Notes: generated from the sequence alone by a model not told the origin. A DNA stretch of 64,000 nucleotides from Betaproteobacteria bacterium HGW-Betaproteobacteria-1 (GCA_002842435.1 PHCX01000001.1:248001-312000); one strand, 5' to 3'. Counted from the first letter of the stretch, positions 17,501-28,328 are shown. A program made the numbers and translations.

Positions 17501-18231
17501 ACATCGCCGAACGGTTCGTTAACGCGGATGCCGTCCATGAAAACCGATAGCCCTTGCGGGGTACCGATCTGCGGGCCGGCGGTAAAGCCGCGGTAGGTGA
17601 TGTCCATCTGGAAGGGGTTGCCCTGATAGTCATTGACGTTGACGGACTGCAACCGGGAGTTGAGCAGTTCGGCCATGGTCATGGCTTTGGATTCCTTGAT
17701 TTCCTCGGCCGTAATGCTTTGTACGTTGCCGGGGATTTCTTCCCGCGTCAGATTGAGGCCGGGCATGGGGCCGATCTGCTTGAAGCGCGAGGCACGGACA
17801 TTGACGACATCGGTGGCGATGGTTTCACCGAGGTCGGGCAGTGATCCATTCGATGCCGGCAGCGGCCGCACCTTATCGAGGAAATAGCCACCGTGCTGGT
17901 CGCTGACGGCTTCCAGCCCGGAACCTTTGAGCAATTCAGAGAAGCCATCCATGATGCCAAATCTACCTTTGAGGCCCCGGGTTTCCTTGCCTTCCACCAT
18001 GGCAGGCTCAAAGGCTAGCGGTATGCCTGAGGTTTTGGCGAAGCGGTTCAATGCCTGCGTTAAAGAGCCGGCAGGAATATCGTAGGTTTTTGTTTGCGAA
18101 GCGTAGCTTGACGACTCAGCAGCGCTATCAGCCTGCGCGTGTACATTAACGGCGAGTAGCCCGGTAGCGATGGCCGCAGCCACTGCCTTGCCGAGGGTTG
18201 GTGATATGGAGGCTTTTCGTGTGCTTTTCAT
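14599..18231 (-). CDS. TonB-dependent outer-membrane transducer 2 (FecA-like, STN domain)
   Basis: The 1,210-residue protein has a conventional signal peptide (~1-33, ending VHAQA), an STN domain (~50-115), a plug with TREEIPGNVQSITAEEI and MDGIRVNEPFGDVVNWD, and a long barrel ending WITVKYDF plus NADKRR. The plug and much of the barrel are nearly identical to receptor 1, but the STN domain is clearly different, so each receptor probably talks to its own FecR. Residues 497-508 (DLDGDGDYDVAD) match a full EF-hand/dockerin calcium loop. It follows fecR2 after 129 bp in the classic fecI-fecR-receptor order. Substrate unknown; a metal chelate or a protein-bound ligand is plausible. Confidence 0.94.
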   Translation of the reverse strand: MKSTRKASISPTLGKAVAAAIATGLLAVNVHAQADSAAESSSYASQTKTYDIPAGSLTQALNRFAKTSGIPLAFEPAMVEGKETRGLKGRFGIMDGFSELLKGSGLEAVSDQHGGYFLDKVRPLPASNGSLPDLGETIATDVVNVRASRFKQIGPMPGLNLTREEIPGNVQSITAEEIKESKAMTMAELLNSRLQSVNVNDYQGNPFQMDITYRGFTAGPQIGTPQGLSVFMDGIRVNEPFGDVVNWDLIPMNALAGIDVFPGSNPVFGLNTLGGAIAVRTKNGFDDPGTDIQVLGGSFGRKQVMLSTGGNNGRVGGFFALNRFEEDGWRNNSPSEVMQAFGKASLRTDNLDLHGSITYAGNDLIGNGLVPKEMYDQDKESVFTSPDKTKNELLQYQIAGAFQVNDNFSITGQVYRRKSDRKAVTGDINRDFADSDGFGKNSFATRRPKPGEKPVCAFASTNSYRIPDYYVAPSIFSGFSMTMLNALDYSAGNTSYDLDGDGDYDVADAIADGSLDPSTLNQTLNAEAQFLAAATAFEQYMFNGEQGSFGTGAGYASNTLNGNFEPSAIYTGMLPDRGGSWLNNLVNQDAPAYFTDTGDPFAAYALIAAAPLNGPDCGAGTLGSDVQMVGGQIRVLDSDGNFIKRNGAFEPKGTGAGYEDGTPNAVLSSVDIGQIIRGGSMQFNWDSGRHKFMLGTSQDYATNTYTNSQILALLNADRKAYAAPDEIGAEFAGARFPVHNNDFNGSSKTRSAYLSETFTPVERLHVSASARYNYTRVMTNMRVRRNTRDISLSQGTASWMQYLLCDGATLADCNQDLLNNPVPDPDYIAGGSYGGSEYYDPWEKEVATYHKVNPSFGVSWSPHDTLNLYGNWNQGTRTPSAIELGCAFDDTVVTTNPLTGNKINPMPRSLVSGRACTLPTALSGDPYLPQVVARTLEFGARGKLANGWDWNASVYNTNLNDDIYFVAYTATQSFFDTIGKTRRRGVEMGLGGKEGKWDFKANYSLTDATFEAMTKIANADNSSVNHVSTKDPDWNMMTVEPGDRMPGIPLHNINLNLGYQATDKWRIGLTMVAHSWSYARGNENNEHRGGTTQSIIKSDPGNTNQTITVTRRFNGDGKTPGYAVFNLNTSYDFGNGWLANLTVNNLLDKEYFSASRLDINPFSPSINGAIGASGFNYNSNDWQSTTFVAPGAPRAAWITVKYDFNADKRR
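16708..16743 (-). other. EF-hand/dockerin-like loop in receptor 2
   Basis: Codons for DLDGDGDYDVAD give Asp at loop positions 1, 3, 5, 7, 9 and 12 and Gly at 6, a complete DxDxDGxxxxxD calcium-type loop. It is in the same barrel region as the loop in receptor 1, again followed by a DPSTLNQ-like sequence. Confidence 0.6.
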
Positions 18232-18360
18232 CAGGAATGTCCATTTGGTTTTTTCGTTCTTATTTGCTATGACGAACGAGAATCCGGAAGGGACAGTCTG
18301 TGACTGAAAATTTTTGCGCGATCTTTGCCTGCGGCTGTTTCAGCAACCGGCAGAAGTCCA

Positions 18361-19347
18361 TCAACGCGGGTGGATATCCACCGATTCGGCAGAAGAATGG
18401 TCGATGCGGATAGGCAGGAGTTCTGCCAGCATTTCCAACGCACGGTCGGTGTCTTTCAGCGGCAGCACACCGGAGACGCGCATATCGGCGATGTCGTCCG
18501 GGTTGAAGCGGATACTTCCCTTGCGATAACGCTGAAGTTCGGCCAGCACTTCGGCCAAGCGCTGGTCGTCTACTGCCAGGAAGCCCGCAGTCCACCCGGT
18601 CGCGGATTCAAGATCGACTGGCCGTGAAGCAAGAATGCTGTCTTTGGTGATTTGCGTGCCTTCGGCTGCGTGCAGACGCACACATTGTTTTTCGGCTTTA
18701 TTGAAGATGCGCGGAGCGCTGCATGCCTCGACGACCGATTCGACCACGGCAACATCGGTGGCGTCTCCGACACGCTTGACTATAAATTGCGTACCCAGCG
18801 CCCTGGCCGTGCCGTGGGCGGTTTCCACAATAAAAGGCTTGGCGGCATCCCCCGCGACTTCAACCAGAATCTCGCCCTGATGCAGGGTAATGCGTCTTTC
18901 CGTCTCGCTGAAATCCACGTCCATGGCTGTGTAGGTGTTCAGGATAATCCGACTGTCATCCGCCAGCTCGACCACTTGCTGCTGCCCGACCTCGGTACGA
19001 TAATCCGCCAGCATGTAGCGCGCCTTATCGGTTTGCACGGCCAACGCGCCAGCTGCAACCAGCACGATACCCAGCGCAACCGACCCGGCAAGTGATTTTC
19101 TGCGCCTGCCCCCTGTCGGTGCCGATTGCAGGGCAACCTCCAGCGCCTTCATCGCCGGTGCCGGCTGCAGGCCGTCGAATTTGGCCAGCATCGCTTGCAG
19201 CTGCGCATAGGCTTCCGCATGCGCCTCGTGCTGGTTGCGCCAGCGCTCGAACTCTGCGCGGTCAGCGTCAGCCACATCTTCGGCATGCAATCGCACATGC
19301 CAGTATGCGGCGCGCTCAATAACCTCGGGGCTCGGCTTGAAATCCAT
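18361..19347 (-). CDS. FecR-family anti-sigma/transducer 2
   Basis: The 328-residue protein has an N-terminal DUF4880-like segment (RAAYWHVRLHAEDVADADRAEFERWRNQHEAHAEAYAQL), one membrane helix (~88-105, AGSVALGIVLVAAGALAV) and a periplasmic FecR domain (VELADDSRIILNTYTAMDVDF, GEILVEVAGDAAKPFIVETAHG, ARALGTQFIV). The C-terminus is long and could bind the STN domain of receptor 2. It lies 23 bp after fecI2 and 129 bp before receptor 2, which makes the pairing with that receptor firm. Confidence 0.93.
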   Translation of the reverse strand: MDFKPSPEVIERAAYWHVRLHAEDVADADRAEFERWRNQHEAHAEAYAQLQAMLAKFDGLQPAPAMKALEVALQSAPTGGRRRKSLAGSVALGIVLVAAGALAVQTDKARYMLADYRTEVGQQQVVELADDSRIILNTYTAMDVDFSETERRITLHQGEILVEVAGDAAKPFIVETAHGTARALGTQFIVKRVGDATDVAVVESVVEACSAPRIFNKAEKQCVRLHAAEGTQITKDSILASRPVDLESATGWTAGFLAVDDQRLAEVLAELQRYRKGSIRFNPDDIADMRVSGVLPLKDTDRALEMLAELLPIRIDHSSAESVDIHPR

Positions 19348-19370
19348 TATTTATCAGGGCTGCGCGTCAG

Positions 19371-19889
19371 TCATGATTGCGCGTAAGAGGCCATGCAGCA
19401 ATGCACCATGACCTGCGCAATATATTTCTTCACCATGCTGACGGAGATATTCATGCTCATGGCGATTTCGGCATAGGCCATATTTTCAAGGCGGCTCAGC
19501 AAGAATGCGCGGCGGGCTTTTTCCGGCACGCCTTCCAGCATTTGCGCGATTGCATTCAAGGTCTCGACAGCTTCGCGGTAGTGTTCTGGAGAGTGGTCAT
19601 AAGCTTCTGTTTGAACTAAGGCTAGCGCTTCCAGATAGACCTGTTCAATGTTGCGCCTTCGTACCAGGTCGATCATCAGCCGCGTGGCCGTGGTAGTCAG
19701 GTACGCACGCGGCTCATGGATATCGCCAATATCTCCCTTTTGCATGATGCGGCAGAAAGTGTCATGGGTCAGGTCTTCCGCATCCGACCCGCAACCGAGC
19801 TTCTTGCGTAGCCATCCGAATAACCAGACATTGTGCGCCCGGTATAACTCGGTAATTAAAGACTCCCCACCCAGAACAGCGGTGCTCAT
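19371..19889 (-). CDS. FecI-like ECF sigma factor 2
   Basis: Sigma region 2 (ITELYRAHNVWLFGWLRKKLGCGSDAEDLTHDTFCRIM) and region 4 (ALVQTE...IAQMLEGVPEKARRAFLLSRLENMAYAEIAMSMNISVSMVKKYIAQV) are clear. The start at 19889 places region 2 about 12 residues in, as in relatives (172 residues); an upstream in-frame ATG at 19988 would add 33 residues and cannot be excluded. It is the first gene of the fecI-fecR-receptor unit. The paired palindromes lie 250-290 bp upstream of 19889, nearly the same distance as before fecI1. Confidence 0.9.
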   Translation of the reverse strand: MSTAVLGGESLITELYRAHNVWLFGWLRKKLGCGSDAEDLTHDTFCRIMQKGDIGDIHEPRAYLTTTATRLMIDLVRRRNIEQVYLEALALVQTEAYDHSPEHYREAVETLNAIAQMLEGVPEKARRAFLLSRLENMAYAEIAMSMNISVSMVKKYIAQVMVHCCMASYAQS

Positions 19890-19988
19890 GGCACCTGTTT
19901 GCAAGTCCCTCTGAATTGATATGTTACTCAACTGCCATTCCTCCGACATGATGAGCGGCATCTCCCCAGAAGTTACTCCCTCATGCAT

Positions 19989-20366
19989 ACGCCCAATAAA
20001 ACCGTGCAGTAGCTCACGGCCAAACGTTTTAACAGACTAAAGCACTCAGCAAAAACCGCGCCATTCCCATTACGATGGAATAACACAATGTTTTTATTAA
20101 GTTATATATGCGGGATTGTTCGGATGAAACGACAAAGTCTGGTTGTATACAACCAACACATTGGTTATATACAACCAAACGAGCGCAACCACCTGAGCGC
20201 ATCCAATAATGCACTTTGGCGGCAGGCATGGCCTGATGCAGATGGGGAAGATTCGTACGCAGGATAAAACCAGGGCTGTTAAACGTCCCGGCAACACCGC
20301 TCAAAAAAACAGATCGACCGTACCGGAAATTTCAGGGAAACAACAAGCGGTCTTTATGAAATGGCT
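19989..20366. other. 378-bp control region between purK and fecI2
   Basis: Non-coding. It carries the second operator pair (20139-20178) and AT-rich sequence on the fecI2 side. No clear terminator follows purK and no strong sigma-70 promoter could be assigned. Confidence 0.6.
20139..20178. promoter_or_regulatory. Tandem palindromic operator pair upstream of fecI2
   Basis: Site A (20139-20156) is CTGGTTGTATACAACCAA and site B (20161-20178) is TTGGTTATATACAACCAA; each has one mismatch to the TTGGTTGT-NN-ACAACCAA pattern. Centres are 22 bp apart, the same as in the fecI1 pair, while the flanking DNA is unrelated. This supports a shared dimeric regulator. Confidence 0.78.
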
Positions 20367-21503
20367 TTAGCCTATGCCCAGTTCGGCACGTGCGATACGT
20401 GCCTGATTCAGGGTACTTTCCGTATCACGGCCCAGCACGGTGAAGTGCCCCATCTTGCGGCCCGGGCGTGCTTCATGTTTGCCGTAAAGATGCAGCTTGA
20501 GGTTCGGATGGGCAAAGGATTTATCCCACGCCGGTTCGGCACCTTTCCAGACATCGCCAAGAATGTTCACCATCACGGCATGGCTATGCAAATGACTGTC
20601 ACCCAGCGGCAGGCCGGTCAGCGCGCGCACTTGCTGCTCGAACTGGTTGGTGACACAGGCGTCGATGGTGTAGTGGCCTGAGTTGTGCGGACGCGGCGCC
20701 ATCTCATTGACCAGCAGCTTGCCGCCGGAAACAAAAAACTCGACACCGAGCACACCGACATAATCCAGTTTTTCTGCAATCGTAATGGCCAGCGCCTGCG
20801 CCTTGGCCTTGATCACTTCCGTCGCCCTTGCCGGTGCGATGGTCACGTCCAGTATGCCGTTCAAATGGCTGTTCTCCGCCAATGGGAATGCGGAAACCTT
20901 GCCCTGCGCATCGCGCGCCAGCACCACCGAAACTTCATAATCCAGCGCCAGCATCTGCTCCAGCACGCAGGTCTCTTGCTTGAACTGGGCAAACGCCTGC
21001 TGCGCTTCCTGCCGGCTTTTCACACGGGCCTGACCTTTGCCGTCGTAACCGAAGCGCGCCACTTTGAGCACGGCCGGATAGATTGAACTGTCATCAGCAG
21101 GCAAGTCATTTTCTGTATTGATAACGACAAATGCACCGACCGGCAATCCCGCATCACGGAAAAACGTCTTCTCCGAGACTCGATGCTGGGCAATCGCCAC
21201 GGCTGAAGCACTTGGCCTCACCGTGCAATGCTGCGTCAGCTGTTCCAGCGTGGTAGCGGGTACATTCTCGAACTCGGTCGTTACGGCCGCACAAGTCTCT
21301 GCCAGCTGCTTCAGTGCTGCGGCGTCATCGTATGCGGCACACAAATGCACATCGGCAATCCTGCCGGCAGGGCTGTTTTTATCCGGGTCCAGCACGGTGA
21401 CCTTGTAGCCCATCTCATGAGCGGCAATGACAAAGAACCGGCCTAGCTGGCCACCGCCCAGCATGCCGAGCATGGCGGGAGGCAAAATGGCGTTTTTACT
21501 CAA
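20367..21503 (-). CDS. purK: N5-carboxyaminoimidazole ribonucleotide synthase
   Basis: The 378-residue ATP-grasp protein starts MLGGGQLGRFFVIAAHEMGY within its first 30 residues, and has the central TVRPSASAVAIAQHRVSEKTFF and the C-terminal LVNEMAPRPHNSGHYTIDAC signature. It converts AIR, bicarbonate and ATP into N5-CAIR in purine synthesis. The start codon is TTG with GGAG six bases upstream. It follows purE by 60 bp on the same strand, so both steps of AIR carboxylation are made together. Confidence 0.96.
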   Translation of the reverse strand: MSKNAILPPAMLGMLGGGQLGRFFVIAAHEMGYKVTVLDPDKNSPAGRIADVHLCAAYDDAAALKQLAETCAAVTTEFENVPATTLEQLTQHCTVRPSASAVAIAQHRVSEKTFFRDAGLPVGAFVVINTENDLPADDSSIYPAVLKVARFGYDGKGQARVKSRQEAQQAFAQFKQETCVLEQMLALDYEVSVVLARDAQGKVSAFPLAENSHLNGILDVTIAPARATEVIKAKAQALAITIAEKLDYVGVLGVEFFVSGGKLLVNEMAPRPHNSGHYTIDACVTNQFEQQVRALTGLPLGDSHLHSHAVMVNILGDVWKGAEPAWDKSFAHPNLKLHLYGKHEARPGRKMGHFTVLGRDTESTLNQARIARAELGIG

Positions 21504-21563
21504 GATAACTCCACGAAAAATTCTTAAAACCTGGACTTGTTACGAAAAGATCAGACTTGTTTA

Positions 21564-22064
21564 TCAAGGCTGCTCGGAAAGCGTCATGGACATGACCTTT
21601 TCCGTCTGCGCCGATCTAAATGCCGCCAGCTTCTGAGCCAGGGCCTTGTCATCATTGGCCAGTATGGATGCTGCAAACAATCCGGCATTGGCGGCACCGG
21701 CCTCGCCGATGGCGAAGGTCGCGACCGGGATACCCTTGGGCATCTGTACGATCGAGAGCAGGGAATCCTGTCCATTCAGATGTTTGGACGGCACCGGCAC
21801 ACCGAGTACCGGCAATGTCGTCTTGGAGGCCACCATACCCGGCAAATGGGCCGCGCCGCCAGCGCCGGCTATGATCACCCTGTAGCCGTTGGCTGCTGCG
21901 CTCTCGGCAAACTCAAACATCAGGTCTGGTGTTCGATGAGCCGAAACCACTCTGGCCTCATAGGCAACGCCGAGATCTGCCAGCATCTGTGCCGCGGCTT
22001 TCATCACCGGCCAGTCACTGTCCGAGCCCATGATGATGGCGACTAATGGTTTTTTGTCGGTCAT
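21564..22064 (-). CDS. purE: N5-carboxyaminoimidazole ribonucleotide mutase
   Basis: The 166-residue class I PurE has [25 protein letters not shown] and [15 protein letters not shown], the substrate-binding loops of the octameric enzyme, followed by [25 protein letters not shown]. It moves the carboxyl of N5-CAIR to make CAIR, after PurK. It starts 10 bp after proB ends. Confidence 0.97.
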   Translation of the reverse strand: MTDKKPLVAIIMGSDSDWPVMKAAAQMLADLGVAYEARVVSAHRTPDLMFEFAESAAANGYRVIIAGAGGAAHLPGMVASKTTLPVLGVPVPSKHLNGQDSLLSIVQMPKGIPVATFAIGEAGAANAGLFAASILANDDKALAQKLAAFRSAQTEKVMSMTLSEQP

Positions 22065-22074
22065 GTTTCGTCCT

Positions 22075-24268
<2,194 letters not shown>

Positions 24269-24353
24269 TCAATCCTTGTTGTACTGCATTGTACTGTTTT
24301 CATGCACAGACCTCTCAAACTGAAAAATCCATACTTCTCCGAACAGCATAAAC

Positions 24354-24384
24354 AAAAAAGCCCTATCTGACCGATAGGGCTTTT
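24354..24384 (-). terminator. Terminator after rplU-rpmA
   Basis: On the minus strand GCCCTATC and GATAGGGC pair around a 5-base loop and are followed by TTTTTTG. It lies 18 bp after the rpmA stop. Confidence 0.9.
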
Positions 24385-24401
24385 GCGCAGCTTCTACGTG
24401 C

Positions 24402-24659
24402 TTAAACCGGAACGATATTGACCAGCTTGCGACGCAAAGCACCCTTGACGCAGAATGTTACCTTGCCATCAACCTTGGCGAACAAGGTGTGATCCTTGCC
24501 CATACCGACGTTTTCACCGGCATGCATACGAGTACCACGTTGACGAACGATGATGCTGCCTGCAGAAACCACTTGTTCACCAAAGGCCTTTACGCCCAGT
24601 CGTTGTGAATGGGAATCGCGACCGTTACGGGAACTACCACCTGCTTTTTTATGTGCCAT
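24402..24659 (-). CDS. rpmA: 50S ribosomal protein L27
   Basis: The 85-residue protein begins [20 protein letters not shown] and continues with [23 protein letters not shown], the L27 signature. It reaches towards the peptidyl-transferase centre of the 50S subunit. It follows rplU by 11 bp; the pair is a standard two-gene operon. Confidence 0.98.
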   Translation of the reverse strand: MAHKKAGGSSRNGRDSHSQRLGVKAFGEQVVSAGSIIVRQRGTRMHAGENVGMGKDHTLFAKVDGKVTFCVKGALRRKLVNIVPV

Positions 24660-24670
24660 GTTCTATTCCT

Positions 24671-25033
24671 TTACTCAGCTGCTGCCGCTTTGGCTTTGGA
24701 GGCTTTTGCCGGCTTCTTCGCAGCGGCCCCGATTGCACCGATTTCGATTTCAGTGAAATCCTGACGGTGACCTTGAGTCTTGCGGTAATGTTTACGACGA
24801 CGGAATTTGAAGATCATGACCTTGTCGCCACGACCGTGAGCAAGCACCTTGGCCTGCACACTTGCACCGTCAATCAGGGGGGCACCGATGGTCACATTAT
24901 CACCATCAGCTACCATTAATACCTGGTCCAGAGTGATGTCGCTGCCGACTTCACCTGCCAATTTTTCAACCTTTAGCTTATCGCCAGCGGCTACACGGTA
25001 CTGTTTACCGCCGGTTTTGATGACTGCATACAT
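24671..25033 (-). CDS. rplU: 50S ribosomal protein L21
   Basis: The 120-residue protein has [20 protein letters not shown] and the C-terminal [22 protein letters not shown] signature; it ends in an Ala/Lys-rich tail ([15 protein letters not shown]) longer than the E. coli protein, as is common in betaproteobacteria. It binds 23S rRNA. First gene of the rplU-rpmA operon, divergent from ispB. Confidence 0.98.
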   Translation of the reverse strand: MYAVIKTGGKQYRVAAGDKLKVEKLAGEVGSDITLDQVLMVADGDNVTIGAPLIDGASVQAKVLAHGRGDKVMIFKFRRRKHYRKTQGHRQDFTEIEIGAIGAAAKKPAKASKAKAAAAE

Positions 25034-25274
25034 GATTAAGCCTCGTTCGCTACGCTTTCAAATGAATCGCGCATTATACGTAAAACACCAGAGAATGCAA
25101 AGCCATTTATCGCTTTTGTTCTAGCGTTCACGCACACATACGGCAAGTATACCAGCGCCCGGTGAATCAGCATTGAGCGGCAGGTTGATATGCTAGAATT
25201 CACGCACGCTTCAACCACGCCATATTTATAAGAGCATCACTAACAGCACCACTAAAAATTCGCCGAGAAATCAC

Positions 25275-26243
25275 GTGTCCCTAGATTTTATCCAATCCTG
25301 CATCAAAGATGACATGGTCGCTGTCGATGCAGTCATTCGCCGCTCCCTGCATTCCGAAGTCGTACTGGTCAACCAGGTTGCTGATTACATTATCAACAGC
25401 GGCGGCAAACGTCTGCGGCCGGCGCTCGTGCTACTGTCGGCAGGCGCTTTCGGCAAGGTGACACCGGTTCATCACCAGTTGGCTGCCGTCGTCGAATTCA
25501 TCCACACCGCCACACTGCTACACGATGACGTCGTTGACGAATCCGCCATGCGTCGCGGTCAGGCGACGGCCAATACCTTGTTCGGTAATGCGGCCAGCGT
25601 GCTGGTCGGCGACTTTGTCTATTCGCGTGCCTTCCAGATGATGGTGAATGTACAGAACATGCGCGTGATGGAGATTCTGGCAGAAGCCACCAACATCATC
25701 GCCGAAGGCGAAGTGCTGCAATTGCTCAATGTACATGATGCAGACGTGACGGACGAAGCCTATCTCAAGGTGATTCATTACAAAACCGCCAAGCTGTTTG
25801 AGGCAGCCACGCGCCTCGGCGCGGTCATCTGCAACGCCTCTACGCAGGACGAGCAGGCCATGGCCGAATACGGCATGCGCCTCGGCACGGCATTCCAACT
25901 GATTGATGACGTACTTGATTTGAGTGGCGAAAGTGCCGACATCGGCAAGAACCTGGGCGACGACCTGGCTGAAGGCAAGCCTACCATGCCGCTACTGATC
26001 GCCATGCGACGCGGCAACGAGCAGCAAAAAGCCACCATCCGTCGCGCCATCGAACAGGGTGGGCTGGATGATCTACCTGCCGTCCTTGATGCCGTCATCG
26101 CTACGGATGCCTTGACCGAAGTGCGCCGCATTGCCGGCGAGGAAGCGAAAAAGGGTCAAGAGGCAATTGCCCATCTTGACCCTTCAAACTATCGCCAGGC
26201 CCTGATGGAACTGGCGACGTTCGCGGTTGAACGCAATCACTAG
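25275..26243 (+). CDS. ispB: Polyprenyl (octaprenyl) diphosphate synthase
   Basis: The 322-residue trans-prenyltransferase starts with GTG at 25275. The first Asp-rich motif DDVVDESAMRRG (from residue 84) and the second DDVLD (~210) bind the Mg-diphosphates; GGKRLRPALVLL is also typical. It makes the ubiquinone side chain. The divergent arrangement with rplU-rpmA is the usual one in proteobacteria. Chain length cannot be read with certainty from the sequence. Confidence 0.95.
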   Translation: MSLDFIQSCIKDDMVAVDAVIRRSLHSEVVLVNQVADYIINSGGKRLRPALVLLSAGAFGKVTPVHHQLAAVVEFIHTATLLHDDVVDESAMRRGQATANTLFGNAASVLVGDFVYSRAFQMMVNVQNMRVMEILAEATNIIAEGEVLQLLNVHDADVTDEAYLKVIHYKTAKLFEAATRLGAVICNASTQDEQAMAEYGMRLGTAFQLIDDVLDLSGESADIGKNLGDDLAEGKPTMPLLIAMRRGNEQQKATIRRAIEQGGLDDLPAVLDAVIATDALTEVRRIAGEEAKKGQEAIAHLDPSNYRQALMELATFAVERNH

Positions 26244-26264
26244 GATCGCGCAAACCGCCAATCA

Positions 26265-26615
26265 TCAATTCAGCGTGATCGGCTCACCACTCTCCGCGTT
26301 GTAATAACTCAGATGCGCGCATTTGCTGGTACCGGTCGTCAGTGTACCGTCAAACACCTGCTGGCCGTCGACATCGACCACCGCATAGCCATTGTGATAC
26401 AACGTCACTTCGGCCTCCCGCTTACCCTGGCGTAATGCAAAGCTGACATAGCCGTCGTCTTCCTGCTCATCCAGTACTTCCCAGTTGGTTCTGCCGGTAA
26501 GCTGTTCCAGCCAGCCGGACAAGTCAACCTCGACCCGGCAGACGACAGGTTCATTCCAGCCGGACTTGATCTGGCCGTCTATCAGATTTTTCAGGTTCTC
26601 GTATTCCGTGTTCAT
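26265..26615 (-). CDS. Conserved small protein of unknown function
   Basis: The 116-residue acidic protein (from MNTEYENLKNLIDGQIKSGW) has no signal peptide or membrane helix and no motif that I recognise; it looks like a small alpha/beta fold with a beta-rich second half (AEVTLYHNGYAVVDVDGQQVFDG). It converges with ispB, 21 bp between stops, and stands alone. Base composition matches the core genes, so it is likely native. Confidence 0.75.
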   Translation of the reverse strand: MNTEYENLKNLIDGQIKSGWNEPVVCRVEVDLSGWLEQLTGRTNWEVLDEQEDDGYVSFALRQGKREAEVTLYHNGYAVVDVDGQQVFDGTLTTGTSKCAHLSYYNAESGEPITLN

Positions 26616-26772
26616 TGTGCACCTCTTTTCTCAACTGACTCCTAGTTGGCGACGATTCGCGATATTTCAATAGCCCCAAGTCACCTAACGCACGAAGCCG
26701 CTACTGGTTACAGCAAGTTGCCATGAATTTATATCGGTGGGATGATGCATCAACTTTATCGGGGGCTTGTTC

Positions 26773-27657
26773 ATGTTTGATGTTTTCGATCCATTGCTGA
26801 GTGCTTTCAATGCAAGTCCAGCTGTTTATATCGCTTTTGTTACCATTTTCGGCCTGATGATCGGCAGCTTTCTTAATGTGGTGATACACCGCTTACCAAA
26901 GATGATGGAACAGGACTGGCTGCGCCAATGCCAGGAATTGCAGAATCCGGACGCCCCCCCAACCGAGGAAACCGGCACCCAATACAACCTGGTCGTGCCG
27001 CGATCCGCCTGCCCCAACTGCGGTCATAAAATCACGGCGCTGGAAAACATCCCGGTCGTCAGTTATCTGTTTCTCCGCGGTAAATGTTCCGGCTGCAAAA
27101 CACCCATCAGCATCCGTTACCCTCTGATCGAGACGATCACCGGCATTCTGGCTGGCATCATCGCCTGGAAATTTGGCGTATCGGGCATGGCCGTAGCGGC
27201 ACTTATCTTTGCCTTTGCATTGATTGCACTGACTTTCATCGACTTCGACACACAGCTGCTGCCGGATGACATCACGCTGCCTTTGCTCTGGCTCGGACTG
27301 CTGTTCAACATCGGCGGCGGTTTCACCGACCTGCAATCGGCCGTCATCGGCGCAATGGCCGGCTATCTGGTGCTTTGGAGCATCTACTGGCTGTTCAAGC
27401 TCGTCACCGGCAAGGAAGGTATGGGATACGGCGATTTCAAGCTGCTGGCAGCCATCGGCGCCTGGTTCGGCTGGCAGCTATTGCCCGCCGTTATCCTGCT
27501 TTCATCAGTCGTCGGTTCCGTCATCGGCATCTGTTTGATGATCCTTGCCAAGCGAGGGCGTGAAGTACCAATACCCTTCGGCCCATATCTGGCACTAGGC
27601 GGTATCGCCGCCCTGTTTTGGGGCCCGCAACTCGCGCGCCTGTACCTAGCAGGTTGA
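26773..27657 (+). CDS. pilD: Prepilin peptidase / N-methyltransferase
   Basis: The start at 26773 follows a GGGGG ribosome site; 294 residues. It has GSFLNVVIHRLP, the two-CxxC zinc motif (CPNCGH...CSGCK), the catalytic Asp motifs FIDFDTQLLPDDITLPLLWLG and GYGDFKLLAAIGAW, and about seven membrane helices. It cleaves and methylates type IV pilins and type II pseudopilins, so it can process GspG. It heads pilD-coaE-zapD-yacG. The usual upstream partners pilB-pilC are absent here. Confidence 0.95.
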   Translation: MFDVFDPLLSAFNASPAVYIAFVTIFGLMIGSFLNVVIHRLPKMMEQDWLRQCQELQNPDAPPTEETGTQYNLVVPRSACPNCGHKITALENIPVVSYLFLRGKCSGCKTPISIRYPLIETITGILAGIIAWKFGVSGMAVAALIFAFALIALTFIDFDTQLLPDDITLPLLWLGLLFNIGGGFTDLQSAVIGAMAGYLVLWSIYWLFKLVTGKEGMGYGDFKLLAAIGAWFGWQLLPAVILLSSVVGSVIGICLMILAKRGREVPIPFGPYLALGGIAALFWGPQLARLYLAG

Positions 27658-27665
27658 AGCGCCCC

Positions 27666-28274
27666 ATGTTTCTGGTTGGACTAACAGGTGGTATCGGCAG
27701 CGGCAAAAGTGAAGCTGCGCGCGTCTTCAGGGAACTGGGAGTGCCGGTGATTGATACTGACGCGATTGCACATGAACTGACGGCAAGCGGCCATCCCGTC
27801 CTGAAAAAAATCATCGCGCAGTTTGGCAATACTTACATGCTCGCAGACCAGAGCCTGGACCGCGCGGCATTGAGAAAAAAAGTATTTGCCGACAAGGAAG
27901 CGCGCCTGCAACTCGAGTCGATTCTGCATCCGGCGATTTACGAAGCCGTACTGCAGGCTATCCAGCAGCATTCCGAAGCACCTTATCAGGTGATCGCCGT
28001 ACCTCTGCTGTTTGAAAGCGAGCGTTACCGGAAACTGGTGAACCGCACGTTGTTGATCGATTGCGATGAAAATCTGCAAATCAGCCGCACCACTGCGCGC
28101 AGCGGATTAAGCCCGACCGAAGTCGAGGCCATCATGCGTGCACAAATGCCGAGAGCTGAACGTTTGCGCAAAGCCGATGACATCATCAGCAACAACGAAA
28201 GCCTGACAAATTTGCGCCAGAAAGTTGAAGATATTCATAAAGATTATATGCAGGCTTGCATAGTTAATGAATAA
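27666..28274 (+). CDS. coaE: Dephospho-CoA kinase
   Basis: The start at 27666, 8 bp after pilD, opens directly into the P-loop LTGGIGSGKSEAARVF; 202 residues. DTDAIAHEL and VPLLFESERYRKLVNRTLLIDCD are conserved CoaE features. It carries out the last step of coenzyme A synthesis. Confidence 0.96.
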   Translation: MFLVGLTGGIGSGKSEAARVFRELGVPVIDTDAIAHELTASGHPVLKKIIAQFGNTYMLADQSLDRAALRKKVFADKEARLQLESILHPAIYEAVLQAIQQHSEAPYQVIAVPLLFESERYRKLVNRTLLIDCDENLQISRTTARSGLSPTEVEAIMRAQMPRAERLRKADDIISNNESLTNLRQKVEDIHKDYMQACIVNE

Positions 28275-28328
28275 ATCCCATAATCGGCTGCAACCTTTTC
28301 CCTACACATACGCCGCCGCATAAAGTCC

